Shown one piece after another: positions 24,779-34,928 of a DNA stretch of 64,000 nt. The stretch covers positions 35,105,501 to 35,169,500 of the forward strand of contig NC_092526.1 in NCBI RefSeq assembly GCF_037038585.1, in the 5' to 3' direction. Origin of the DNA: Patagioenas fasciata. Taxonomy: Eukaryota; Chordata; Aves; Columbiformes; Columbidae. A program made the position numbers and the translations under genes. Under the pieces are notes generated by a model, which saw only the letters and a program-made list of their open reading frames with translations, did no database searches and was not told where the DNA came from. How positions within the stretch are numbered: position 1 is the stretch's first letter; every line of letters begins with the position of its first letter.

Positions 24779-27700
24779 CAGTACTGAAATACAGACTTGG
24801 AAGTAACACCAAGTGGGATGAGGACCTTCAGGTGTGCCTGTCTCCCTGGACACCAACTTTTGGGAATACTCCAGCCTCAGCACTGCGGGATCACAAGAAA
24901 CTTTGTAAGTTGACAGTAGCCCTTCTCATAAACTCCTCTCATGCTGCTGAATTTTTGGAAGCCATAAGATGTCATTAGTCAAGGCTGTCAGGGAGGGAGG
25001 ACAAGAGAGTCATTAGGCACATGGGATTATTTCTGGTCTGGGTATAGCTCCAGTGTGAACACCTCAGAGATTTATAGGCTTCATAACTCACTTTCCACCA
25101 GTGTTTTAATGTAGTTGCTGGACAGTTGCTCTTTTTTGTAAGCTTTCATCCCTTCAATCTCACTCCGCTATCTAGGGGAAGCAAACACAAGCTAAGCTGA
25201 AATAAACAGAATGGTTTATTAGAGCAAATATTCCCAGGCTGTGCTCTCCATATTCCCTAGTCACCTTGAATTATCCTCAATAAGAATATGCGTATGCTGA
25301 AATGTCTCAATTTTGCTCTAGTAGGCAAGCACTATCTTTTTTTTTGGCATGATATGTGTGTGAAGTGCCTAGTGTCCTGCAGATGTGACTCCCAGAAGTC
25401 GCCTTTTTCTGCTCAGACAAAAAGTACACGTGATTTTGCAGTAGTTCATGTTGAAGAAGTTCTAGGATGGAGCTGACTGAATGAAAACAAAGCAAATGGG
25501 GTCCAAGTTTCAATCAGTGTGAGATTTTCTTTTTCTTCTTGTAATGGTTCAAAGGCCATTTTAAAGAGACGGCCATCCTCACCCCACCCAAACCTTGACC
25601 CCAAGTACCTTGTGCTGTGCAAAGAAATAGTTCTCTTTGCATTACACCACACTTCCAGGATTCAGCGCCATGTGAATTACGTTAACCAAGACGATCCTTT
25701 TTAAGATACTTACTTGGGAGGCAAGGGCCCTTTGAAAGAAAGCATAGGTATTTAGCTTAACAAGGCAAACTGGGGAAAGAGAGGGAAAAGGACCTGTGTA
25801 GCTGACATATCAAGAGGCAAGGCAGGAGGAGAACCTGCAGAAGAGAGGCTGCAGAGCTCTTGGGGTGAACATATCATGAAGTTATGTGCATGAAAACATG
25901 GGACATGCCAAGCCATTGGAGGGTGTTTGAAGCACCGTTGTCCATGAGAGCAAGTGGAGATTGCTCAACAGCCCTCCCTTGGTGGCCATCACAGGGGGGT
26001 ATGTCAGGGACCTGCAGAGAAGTGGTGAGGGACATGCTGGTAGCTCATCTCTCTTTATTTCTGTCCCGACCTCATCTCCTGCTGCTCCCAGCTAGACCCC
26101 AGCTCTGTTCTATTCTCTTCTTGCCTTTTCTGCCGTTTGAAAAGCTGCAGATCCTTCTCACCAGCTCCTATTACATGCTTTCAGAGAGCTGGTACAGCTG
26201 ACAGCCCAACCGTTTTTTCTCCCGGCTGGTCCCATGCTGGGGCAGCATCCTCAGTAGCCTGGGCTCCACATGCCACAAGGGTCCCTGAAGATCAGTCTAG
26301 GATCCGCAGCTCCAGCATCACTCACTGTTTCACTCAACTGCCTGCTCAGGAAGATGGTGCGGCAGCATAAATCATGGCCAGCATGCTGCTTCAGGGCACC
26401 GCAAGGTCAGCAAGCTCCTTGTGCAATGTGTTCATGACAACCGGCCTAAACACACAAAAACTCCCGCTGACAAAAGCACTCTCTGGCCAGGAGGAGAGGC
26501 TGTGTGGCTTGAAGGAGGATGTCTGTCCTTGCAACTCGAGGCACAAGGAGCTTTGCTTGCAAGAAGACACAATCCGTTCTGCCCCTTCCCGCAAGCCAGT
26601 GGCTTTGGCAGTAAAATAAACTGAGACATCCCAGCTCAGCCTGAGGGGTAGATCCAGTTGCACAGTCATATACGAAGTCACAGCCTCTCAAAACCTGCAA
26701 CCAAACCCTTCTGGCTGTTTCTCTTCCTCTATCATAGGCACAGGGATGGTTCCCCCTCCCATAAAACCAGGAGGAGGAGGAAGGCCCCCCCAGCTCTGTG
26801 TGGGCACAGCAAGTCAGCCTGTGTGCCCAAGGAACCCAGTTCCAGGCTCTCTTGTGCATAGATAAGACTGTACAGGGACACAATGCCAGTGTGCACAACT
26901 CCGTGCTAGCAGGAAAACTCCCATAAATTGATTCCCATGGGGTGGGATTGGTGAGAACAAATCCCTTCACACTAAGGAAGGTGCAGGCACTGCAGCATCT
27001 GCTCCTGGGTTTTCAGATCCATGAAACACAAGCCAGGAGAAATTTATGATGTCCTGCACACTGCCTGGAAAACGGGGCTGGAGGCACAAAGGAAAGCGAT
27101 GGCCAGAAGCATCTTCAGGAGCGCTGGACCAGATCATGCTGTCCACCATACCACACATGTGGCAGAGACGGGAACCCACTGGTGATGCTCTGTGTGAGGA
27201 AGGAGCCTGTGGGGAACTGTACCTTTCAGAGGATCTCCATACGGTCACGAGGCAGCTGAGGACTCAGCAGCTCAATCCTCAAATGCTACGGATCACTGTC
27301 CAACTCAGCTTCAAGTGATTTCTGGGCATGCATCAACAGACTTGATAAGTAGCTCAGTAACTGCATCACTGGAAAAGCCTTTAGGTTCATTCAGAGGTCT
27401 TGTAACCCTCTAGAGCCCCACGGGCGGGCAAAGCAGACAGACAGACAGCATGTCCTCTCACATGGGTGCTTTGCACCCTCAAAACCAGCGGTTCCACCTG
27501 GGAAGCAGAGAGGAGCCCAGAGCAGGAGAAGCACTCGCAAGCCCTGCCAAATCACGCTTTCATGGATTGGGCTCATCATTTCCTCTCCGGCTGCCGTGTC
27601 ATCATTTTAAAAAGACAGAAAAAGTCGTTTACCACCTGGCTCTGGCTCTCCTCTCCAAAATGTCACCCTGTGTTTCCTGTGTCAGCAGCCACCCAGGAGC

Positions 27701-28269
27701 AGATGCAGCCTCCAGCTCTGCAGCATCCTGCTCCCAACCACCCGCCTGGTGCTTTAACCCCTGCAGACCTGGCTCCCTGCCACCCCAACTGCTTGCCTGA
27801 GGCCACGCAGTAAAAAAAGCCACACCAAGAGCAAAACCAAAACTTTTTCACTCCCTCCTCCAAGTGCTGTGCATGGGGTGATCACCTCCTTCATAAAGAT
27901 TTAAAATAAAAAGAGGTGAGGGATGAAAATACCCACACCGAACAGTATTCTCTCATTTCATGGACAGCAGCAGAAATGCAGAGAAATTAAGTGATCTGCA
28001 AAAGAGCTCAGATTTCAGTAACTGCAAAACTGTCGATGTTCCCCATGTCCTAGAGGGACACGCTGCAGAAGGATGCCATGCGACAGACCTGTGCCAGCAT
28101 GCTGCAGGGTGCAGAGTGATCCTGAGCAGGTCACTTCTCTGTCCCCATGCCCAAGTCTCCTCTCTCTGGGGAGGCAGCAGCAACCTCCTTCATAACATGC
28201 AACAAGAACCAACTGTAAAATGCAGCACTGATATTGAGAAATAAGCAGAACACCACCTTTTTTTTTATC
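24779..28269. other. Intergenic, downstream of ARL4C
   Basis: No gene supported. The stretch 25190-25290 is AT-rich with AATAAGAATATGCGTATGC and is a weak regulatory candidate. A possible MIR-like scrap is listed near 28110. Confidence 0.55.
28110..28170. mobile_element. Possible MIR-like fragment downstream of ARL4C
   Basis: GATCCTGAGCAGGTCACTTC followed by TCTGTCCCCATGCCC resembles the MIR step CCTTGGGCAAGTCACTTAACC. A second weak resemblance (CAGAGAAATTAAGTGATCTGC, 27979-27999) sits in the opposite sense nearby. Both are too short for a firm call. Confidence 0.25.
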
Positions 28270-28292
28270 AGGCCCTTTCGTTGTATAAATAA

Positions 28293-28298
28293 TTTATT
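28293..28298 (-). terminator. Polyadenylation signal AATAAA for ARL4C
   Basis: The plus strand reads TTTATT, giving AATAAA in the transcript. The sequence about 36-50 nt further downstream on the transcript (28257-28245) reads GGTGGTGTTCTGC, a typical GU-rich downstream element, so cleavage is expected near 28265-28280. Hexamer plus GU-rich element is stronger evidence than the hexamer alone. Confidence 0.65.
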
Positions 28299-29702
28299 TC
28301 AGTTCACAGCATCATTATGTCTGCATCTTTAAAAAAAAAAAAGAAGAAAAGACAGGAGGAACAGAGACTGATGGACAATGGCAAGGGTAGGGACAGGGGC
28401 AGCAGGATATCCAACACTGATGGGAACACTGCAGAGGTACCTGGGGAAATGAGACTGGTACCTCATGACAGCTGCTTATTAAAAAAAAATTGTCATTCAA
28501 ACATATTTAGAGAAGACACACAACCTTGTAAAAAGCCCAGCTTGTTTTCAGAGCAACAACCCCAGTATTTTCCCTTAATTGCTGTTTTGCTGTGGCACCT
28601 CTTCTTCTAGCCCACTGCAGGCAACACACATCTTCATACAGGGAAAATCAGCATACGGTTGCGAAATGTTACAGAAATACCATGGAAGCCATTAGCTACT
28701 AATTGGAAAAGTCTTTTTAATTATTGCAGAAAGCAGAGTTGGTGGGAACAGCACTGCCACAGCATCCCACCTGGCTCAGCTGAACCTTCAAGCACATGCT
28801 GCCAGGTCAGCGCAGGCTTAAGGGCTCTGCTGAAAACCAGCCATTTCAACCAAAACCAAGGGGATGCTCAGCTGAGCTGGTGGTAACCAACCCCCATTTG
28901 CCAAACCAAGATCTACATCTTGACAGCAAGGAGGCAAAACCCACAGCTAAATAGCCTCCACTTGTCATTTTTAAAACCTGGTCACCTCTGAGTTGGTGGG
29001 AAAAACATAGCTTTATATTTTGCCTCTAAAATGGGTCTCTCCACAAAAAAAGGGGTTAATGCATGTGGCTTCTGTGGCATCAAAAATATGCTTTTCTTTT
29101 TCTCTCTCTCGACAGCAAGTACCAGTGTTGGAGGTGAAGACAAAGCAAAGAAAACCCAAGGAAGCGGGAACAGAGCCACCTGAACTGATGGGACCAGCCC
29201 ACTCAGCGCACAAGTCAGGACTCGTGTTGGGAACTCAAACCCCACAAGAAGAGAAATACTACTTGGCTGCAGCATTTGTTTCCTAACGAAAAGAAAACCA
29301 AAACAAAACGCTATTTGGAAGGTGTCACGCTCATTGCTGCAAGGTGAGAATCAACTCCCTGAAACCCAGAGGGCATTTTTCTTTTGTCTGCTTAGTGGTT
29401 TCTCCTTGGCTGCTCTGGGAAGGGATTTTCGAACAGGAAGGCTGGTGTAAAATCACCAGAAAATCCTGCCAGATTGCATGGCTCAAAATCCAGGGTATTT
29501 GGCCCCTGAGGGCAGCATGAAAGCCAGGACCTTGGTTTTCTCCTCCATAGAGCTGGGTCCCAGGCCAAAACACAGACAGCAAATGGCTTTTGGTCCCTAG
29601 GACCTCAGAACCAACCAGGTACCAAAATGTCCACCCGCAGAAGGACACAGCAGGACCTGACCCTGCCCTGGGTGCTCAGCAGGCAGCCCACAGCTACTGC
29701 TG

Positions 29703-29716
29703 GCAGCAAGGGGCGC
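29703..29716 (+). promoter_or_regulatory. CTCF-like motif
   Basis: GCAGCAAGGGGCGC matches 12 of 14 positions of the CTCF core consensus CCASYAGRKGGCRS and is followed by TCTG. It lies inside the predicted ARL4C 3' UTR about 1.3 kb past the stop codon. In-vivo binding is not shown. Confidence 0.4.
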
Positions 29717-30202
29717 TCTGCTTTGATTTGGGTTTAAATCTCTATAAAAAAAACTAACACCCCTCATGCTGTCCCCCTGCCCCCCCACCCATGTTTCTTT
29801 ACACCCTGCCATTTTCCCGGCGCTGCCGAGTCCCTTTCCAGAAAAACTTTTGCAAGCTCTGGTCATCTCAGCAGGCAGTGCCAGCAGCCATCCGTCTGTC
29901 CTGCCCTGCCATGATCCCCGCCAAAAACCTACATTTAGCAAGCGCTGCCCTGACCTCTTGCACCAATTGCAGAGCAGCACAGTGGTACCACAAAGCTTGC
30001 TTTTTGTTTGTTTTTACTGAGTAACCCCTAGTTTGGATCACCCCAGCTGGAGCAAATAGCACCTTGGAGCACACCTCTCTGCCTGGGCACAATAAAAACC
30101 TGCTCGGGGCTTCACTTTGGAAGATGGCACAACTGAGCTTTTGAGAAGGGGGACTCCTGGACAAACCCCCAACGCTTCCAGCAGCGTTACACAAACCCCA
30201 CG

Positions 30203-30221
30203 CCCCCCCCCCCCCCCCCCC
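30203..30221 (-). repeat. Homopolymer C19 (G19 in ARL4C transcript)
   Basis: Nineteen consecutive C on the plus strand, hence 19 consecutive G in the predicted ARL4C 3' UTR, about 840 nt after the stop codon. It is followed on the plus strand by T-rich sequence (30224-30241). Long G runs can form G-quadruplexes in DNA or RNA. Run length may be uncertain, because such tracts are often mis-sequenced. Confidence 0.9.
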
Positions 30222-30354
30222 TCCTTTTTTAATTTTTTTTTAAGCAAATAGCTTAAAGCTCAGCACCAGCAGCCGCTAAGCATGCCCGGCGCCGCAGCCT
30301 TATAACCCCCCAGCCTGTAGGCTGTCTGTCCATTCGCATCCTAAAACACCAGCC

Positions 30355-30378
30355 GGGGGTGGGGGGGAGAAAGAGGGG
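30355..30378. repeat. G-rich tract on plus strand
   Basis: G runs of 5, 7 and 4 (GGGGGT, GGGGGGGAG, GAGGGG) lie 130 bases from the C19 tract. In the ARL4C transcript this is a C-rich patch of the kind bound by poly(C)-binding proteins. Confidence 0.7.
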
Positions 30379-30935
30379 CGTGTTCCCTTACCCATCAACC
30401 ACACAGACATTTTGTGCTGGTCCAACCCCCCTTCCTGCTTTCGACACCCCTTCCCACAGACAAGCGCGGGGAGGAATGCAGGGATGGCAGTTCCCTCACC
30501 GCTAACCTTGCCGAGCCCGGGCGCTGCCTTCGACGCCCCCTCCCCGCCCCCCTTTAGCATCCATCCCTCCCCACCACATCCCTACTACACTCCCCTCTCC
30601 CGCACCCCAAAATGTCCACGTTAAAGATCCAGAAGCACGTCGGGCTTCTCTCAAAATGCACTTCAACAGGGTCCTGCCCTGTTCGCCCACGGCACACAAA
30701 AGCTCGGTGGTCCCGAAGGGCGGAGGGGGGGTCTGACCCCCTCAGCCATGTTTCCAGCCCGACCCGGGGGCCCAGAGGTCCGGATCGGGCCCCGGGGAGC
30801 ACGGTGGTCCACGGAAAGGGGCGGGGGAGAGGGGAGGAGATCCCGGCTCTCTCGCCCGCAGCCGGGATCTGGGCTTGGCTGGCAGAGGCGGCTTTGTCAT
30901 CACCACTATTGTCTTTTCATTTGGAAAGGAGAAGG

Positions 30936-30970
30936 AAAAAAAAATAAAGGAAGAAAAAAAAATAATAATA
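30936..30970 (-). repeat. U-rich / AU-rich tract just after the ARL4C stop codon
   Basis: The plus strand is A-rich, with two runs of nine A separated by TAAAGGAAG, followed by AATAATAATA. In the transcript this becomes UAUUAUUAUU plus two U runs with UUUAUUUU, only about 90-125 nt after the stop. It resembles binding sites for ELAV/HuR-type or AU-rich-element proteins. The function is inferred only from composition. Confidence 0.5.
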
Positions 30971-31060
30971 GCAATTAAAACCCAAAAGAATCGCTTTGGT
31001 TCTCTCTCCCCCTCGGTTCCTTTGTCTGCTTCCCTATCCCTCCCCGCGTCTGCGGGGCTT

Positions 31061-31639
31061 CTACCGCTTCTTCTTCTGCTTGAGGGACTTCCTCCGCTTC
31101 AGGATCATCTCGTAGAGCTTGTCCATGCCCTCCGTGAGCCCCTCGCCGATGATAGCGCAGGCGGGCTGGATGTGGTAGGTGGTGGAAGGGGTCAGCTCAT
31201 GGAGCGCCAGCTGCTTCTCGATCTCGGCCACTGGCAGGGACTTGGGCAGGTCCTGCTTGTTGGCGATGACCAGCAGCGGGGTGCCCTGGTTCTCGGCGAA
31301 CTTGGTCACCTTGTGCAGCTCTGTTTTGGCTTCCTCCAGCCGGTCCACGTCTACTGAGTCCACCACGTAGATGATGCCATCGGTGCAGCGGCTGTAGGAC
31401 TTCCAGAGCGGGCGCAGCTTCTCCTGACCACCCACGTCCCAAAAGTGGCAACTGATGCCCTTGGCCGTCCCGTTGCTCAGCCGGATCTTCTCCGTGTTGA
31501 AACCGATGGTGGGCACGGTATTGACGAACTCGTTAAACTTCAACCGGTAAAGCACCGTGGTCTTCCCCGCCGAGTCCAGGCCCAGCATGACGATGTGCAG
31601 GGACTGGAAGGCGGAGATGTTGGAGGAGATGTTCCCCAT
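31061..31639 (-). CDS. ARL4C: ADP-ribosylation factor-like protein 4C (ARL4C), single-exon small GTPase
   Basis: The frame encodes 192 residues, the usual length for ARL4C, with no interruption. Visible motifs: Gly2 for N-myristoylation (MGNISS start), P-loop GLDSAGKT at 20-27, the switch I threonine in the PTIGFNTE stretch at 43-50, interswitch/switch II WDVGGQEK at 67-74 with Gln72, guanine-specificity motif NKQD at 127-130, CA at 161-162 in the G5 position, and a very basic tail RRKSLKQKKKR at 182-192. In the family, the lipid and basic tail hold the GTP-bound protein at the plasma membrane, where ARL4 proteins recruit cytohesin ARF6 exchange factors and affect actin, migration and tubulogenesis; the tail also acts as a nuclear localisation signal. 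The ATG at 31639-31637 is the start: it has G at -3 and +4, and an in-frame TGA lies four codons upstream (31651-31649). The GTG two codons upstream is not needed. Intronless coding is typical of ARL4 genes. ARL4A or ARL4D are less likely because the sequence matches ARL4C nearly throughout from memory. Confidence 0.97.
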   Translation of the reverse strand: MGNISSNISAFQSLHIVMLGLDSAGKTTVLYRLKFNEFVNTVPTIGFNTEKIRLSNGTAKGISCHFWDVGGQEKLRPLWKSYSRCTDGIIYVVDSVDVDRLEEAKTELHKVTKFAENQGTPLLVIANKQDLPKSLPVAEIEKQLALHELTPSTTYHIQPACAIIGEGLTEGMDKLYEMILKRRKSLKQKKKR

Positions 31640-31960
31640 GGCCACGGCTCACGCCGCCCTCACAACCCCGCGCCCATCCCCGCGACCGCCGGGCCCGCCG
31701 GGGCACGGCTCGGGGTGAGCTGCGGAGCGGGCAGCGCGACTCCACGCGGCGGCAGCGCTCCGGGACTACCGGCCACCGCCCCGCCCGGGAGGAGGGACCG
31801 CGCCGCCGCCTTTCGCCGGCTCCGCCCCTCGCGCTGCCCGCACCGGCACCTGCCCGTGCGCCCTGCTGCCGCACCGCTGCCTGCACCGCCCCCTGCTCGC
31901 CCCTTCTCCTCCAAGCGGGGTCTTGGACCCGCTGCGCTCTGTTGCCCGGGGACAGCCCGG
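31640..31960 (-). promoter_or_regulatory. Predicted ARL4C 5' UTR and GC-box promoter
   Basis: This GC-rich segment directly precedes the start codon. It carries several Sp1-type GC boxes, read as CCGCCCC on the plus strand: 31777-31787 (two overlapping), 31820-31828 and around 31887-31893. The GC boxes and the lack of TATA fit a dispersed CpG-island promoter. The exact start site cannot be placed from sequence alone. A long plus-strand open frame here (31445-32005) is an artefact of high GC content. Confidence 0.7.
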
Positions 31961-32017
31961 CTCGGGGTGGGGGGGATCCTGGGAGCGAGTTCCCCCTGTG
32001 GTTAAAGCCTGGTTGTC

Positions 32018-32028
32018 CCTACGTCACC
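32018..32028 (-). promoter_or_regulatory. CRE/ATF-like site upstream of ARL4C
   Basis: The minus strand reads GGTGACGTAGG, which contains TGACGTA (32020-32026), a one-base variant of the cAMP response element TGACGTCA. It lies about 380 bp upstream of the start codon at the edge of the CpG island, a usual position for functional CREs. It is a single short match, so chance is possible. Confidence 0.35.
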
Positions 32029-32197
32029 AGCACTGAAATAATAAAAATTAAACAACAACAACTACAACAAAAACACTAAAAATAGTACCAAGACAAGGCA
32101 TTATTCACTGCACAGAGACACAAGGAGCGACCTTCTGCTGCACAATGTATAATCCTTGGCTGAGGGATCTAGAGGGGTTGCAAAGTGGTTCACAGAT

Positions 32198-32698
32198 TTC
32201 ATAGAATGTTGGGGATTGGAAGGGATCTTGAAAGCTCATCCAGTCCAATCCCCCTGCCGGAACAGGAACACCCAGATGAGGTTACACAGGAAGGTGTCCA
32301 GGCGGGTTTGAATGTCTCCAGAGGAGACTCCACAACCTCCCTGGGCAGCCTGTTCCAGGCTCTGTCACCCTCACTGGGAAGAAGTTTCTTCTCAAATTTA
32401 AATAAAACCTTCTGTGTTCCAGTTTATACCTATTGCCCCTTGTCTTATCATTGGTTGTCACCGAGAAGAGCGTGGCTCCATCCTCCTGACACTCACTCTT
32501 TATATATTTATAAATATTAATGAGGTCACCCCTCAGTCTCCTCCAAGCTCCAGAGCCCCAGCTCCCTCAGCCTTTCCTCACGCGGGAGATGCTCCACTCT
32601 CTTCATCATCTTTGTTGCCCTGCGCTGGACTCTCTCCAGCAGTTCCCTGTCCTTCTGGAACTGAGGAGCCCAGAACCGGACACCATATTCCAGATGCA
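32198..32698 (-). mobile_element. CR1 LINE, 5'-truncated, minus orientation
   Basis: The plus strand is the reverse complement of a CR1 3' portion. The CR1 3' end is at the left (near CATAGAATGTTGGGG, 32200). The reverse-transcriptase C-terminal end is at the right: a minus-strand translation around 32530-32700 shows the CR1 hallmarks [24 protein letters not shown] and [12 protein letters not shown]. The 5' truncation near 32698 is typical of CR1 insertion. It has the same orientation as ARL4C and lies about 560 bp upstream of its start codon. It is a non-autonomous remnant with no complete ORF. Confidence 0.93.
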
Positions 32699-34339
32699 TG
32701 CAGCTCTGCTGGGACAGCTGGCACCGGTGATAAGGTGAGCCTGGAAAGCGGGAGAGTGATGCTCTGCTCCTGGAAAGGCAGAGCCTGCGCTTGTGCTGCA
32801 AGGTTGGGAGCCCCAACCACCCAGCGTGGTGCTGGGACGTGAAGCATCTACATCCCCCAGGGACTGTCACAGTCTCCCAAAGCTGGGAGGGGAAAACCTC
32901 ACCTCTCCTGAATCCAAGGTAGGGGTGGCACTAGTGTTCATAACCACTAGTAATGTTTTTTGCATCTCATGATATTAATGCTGTCAAATTGTGTTAAAGC
33001 CAATGAGTTCCCCCCCAGGGCCCAGCACAGCTCAGTGCCCCAAGCCATGAATCTGCTGGCCCAACTACTCCTGGAAGCGCCTTCCAGGTCAGCATGGGGA
33101 CAGGGAAGCCACCCCTGCTGCATGCTCTGGGGAAGGCCTGCCCCTCTCTTTGCCTTTGCATTTATTTCTGATACTGTTCCTGAGCCAAACAGCAGCAGCA
33201 GGGTTGTTCCTATAACATTACCCATCCCGTCTTTTACAGCATTTGTAAAATAAATATCAACTGTATCTGACAGTTTAACTGGAAAGCCCTGGAGAAAGAA
33301 GTGTACTGCAGAAGACGGATACTGCTTTTAATTTAAGATGCTTTCACCACGCAGCACGCAGTGGGGATTGCCAGGCTGGAGTGGGATCATTTCTCATATT
33401 CATATTTCATCCTGAGGATGTGTATTGCGGCTTTGCATGGAGATAAGACTGCCTGCTAACACATGCCATCATTAAAAATACAGGCAGCTCTCTGTGACGG
33501 TCTCCGGAGGTGACACTGGGCACAGCTTTGATGGAAATCACCATGTGGTGACAGCATGAAAAGTGCAGGGAGCTCCGTCTCCCTCAATGTGCAGCTGTGA
33601 GAAGTGCTCCTTGGTACGTGTGAGGTGGCATCGCCTCTGCTCAACCATTCCAAAAGCAAGGCACAGGCACCATACAGGCTGAATAATTAAAATGTTTTGT
33701 TCACTGGGGTTGTCTTGATCAGCTGGCCTTTGAGCTGGCCTGAGTTCAGGCTTTTCTCTGTGACCCTGTAAAGGTAATGAGTTACTGAGAAAGCTGTGAA
33801 TGACTGCTTGATTCCAGGAGCTGGAACACTGTTGGAGAAAACCACCAGAAACAAAAGAATAGGGTCAAATTTGTGAGCAGCGTCACCAGCAGATCCAGCA
33901 CCACTCTCTTGTCGTCTGCCTGAATTGCTCCAGCAAAAGCTTTCTTAAATGCTGCTGGGAAGGATAATCCCAAGGCAAGTGGAACCCGGGCTGCCCCAGA
34001 ACTAGTGGCTGATTTGTGTGCAGTTGATCTGTATTTTAGGAATTTACCTTCCAGCTGTGAGCTCGTGCTCAGATCCAGGAATGCCGTGTCCAGCGCAGGA
34101 AATGCTGTTTCAACCCTTGGTGGTATACCCAGACAGGACTCCCCGGGGAACTTCCCATCTCACCTCCATCACTTCTAACCATCTCCCTACCTCCTCCTTC
34201 AGCCCCACTGCTGAACACAGCTCTGAGCCTCAAGTTGAAAGGCTTCCTTTTTGAAACAGGACACCAAATTTCTTTGCTCCCAACAGCCGAAGTGCAAGGA
34301 AGAGACTTCCCTCCTCTGCACCCCTCCTTTTTCACCCCA
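32699..34339. other. Intergenic, upstream of ARL4C
   Basis: Unique sequence. The stretch 33310-33480 (TCTCATATTCATATTTCATC and GCATGGAGATAAGACTGCC) could be a regulatory block. No coding evidence. Confidence 0.5.
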
Positions 34340-34600
34340 GCATTGATTGCGAGTTATAAATAAAGGCGAGATTAGATAGTCAGACTGGTCAAACCTAGGG
34401 GATGTTCTGAAAAATGGCCTTACATCAGATGATCCCAAGGGGACGGAGATAAACAGGAGGGATGCAGTGGTGAATTATGCTGCAGCTAATGCCAGCTATC
34501 CATAAATAAGCTGTTAAGACCTCTGCTGAATATTAAGTGCAGAAATAACTGTTAATCGCAGCTGAGAAGAGTCTGCCAAGTCCATTCAGTGGCAAATTTA
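34340..34600. promoter_or_regulatory. Candidate ARL4C-proximal enhancer (D)
   Basis: A non-repetitive block 2.7-3.0 kb upstream of the ARL4C start codon. It contains AGTTATAAATAAAGG, GGAGATAAACAGGAGG with a forkhead core ATAAACA (34449-34455), GTGAATTATGCTGCAGC, CCATAAATAAGC (HOX/MEF2-like) and AATAACTGTTAATCGC. It is the nearest motif-dense block to the promoter outside the CpG island. Confidence 0.33.
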
Positions 34601-34889
34601 GGCAGAGGAAACCCATCTTTTCCATAAGCCCCCCTCCTCTGCTTTTTCTTCCTACCCTTTCCATCACATCAAGGTTAAGCAGCCAAGGTTAAAGCCAACA
34701 TTAGCATCTAAATGTGAGTCTGTGAGTATCTGACAAAGGAACCACTCACTGGTCCCCAACATTTTGCTCCAGCAGCAAGCAGACTGTTGCTGCCATAGTA
34801 ACTGTTTTCAGACGTGGCAATTATTTCTTCCCAGCCCCCCCCCCCATCTCATCTCACTTCCCCCAGCTCATCTTGCGCCTCAAAATATC

Positions 34890-34928
34890 TTTTTTCTTTT
34901 TTTTTTTCTTCTTTTTTTTTTTTTTTTT
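34890..34928. repeat. T-rich pyrimidine tract
   Basis: Nearly pure T with three C positions, ending in 17 consecutive T. The minus-strand reading is a lysine-rich artefact frame. Confidence 0.9.

Larger units (their letters stand above)
28270..31060 (-). other. Predicted ARL4C 3' untranslated region (about 2.8 kb)
   Basis: No competing gene lies between the ARL4C stop codon and the AATAAA at 28293-28298, which has a GU-rich element downstream. The inferred UTR is long, as in mammalian ARL4C. In mRNA sense it holds a U-rich patch 90-125 nt after the stop, a C-rich patch (30355-30378 on plus is G-rich), a run of 19 G (30203-30221) and U/A-rich parts near its end. Earlier weaker ATTAAA hexamers on the minus strand at 30228-30233 and 28716-28721 could give shorter isoforms. 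The small open frames scattered through it are not supported as genes. Confidence 0.65.
30640..31960. promoter_or_regulatory. CpG island covering ARL4C coding region and promoter
   Basis: CpG dinucleotides are dense here by eye and scarce in the flanks. The densest part is 31640-31960, immediately upstream of the ARL4C start codon on its strand. This is the normal arrangement for a broadly expressed vertebrate gene with a dispersed transcription start. The limits are estimated, not computed. No TATA box is seen on the minus strand in this block. Confidence 0.85.

Noticed and set aside
31445-32005. 186-codon plus-strand open frame over the ARL4C 5' region
   Set aside because: It is antisense to ARL4C within CpG-rich DNA. 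Its composition (Pro, Ala, Arg, Gly) is a GC artefact, and part of it is the complement of the real coding region.
32526-32870. 114-codon minus-strand frame with reverse-transcriptase resemblance
   Set aside because: It is the decayed C-terminal end of a CR1 element, not a host gene, and is annotated within the CR1.
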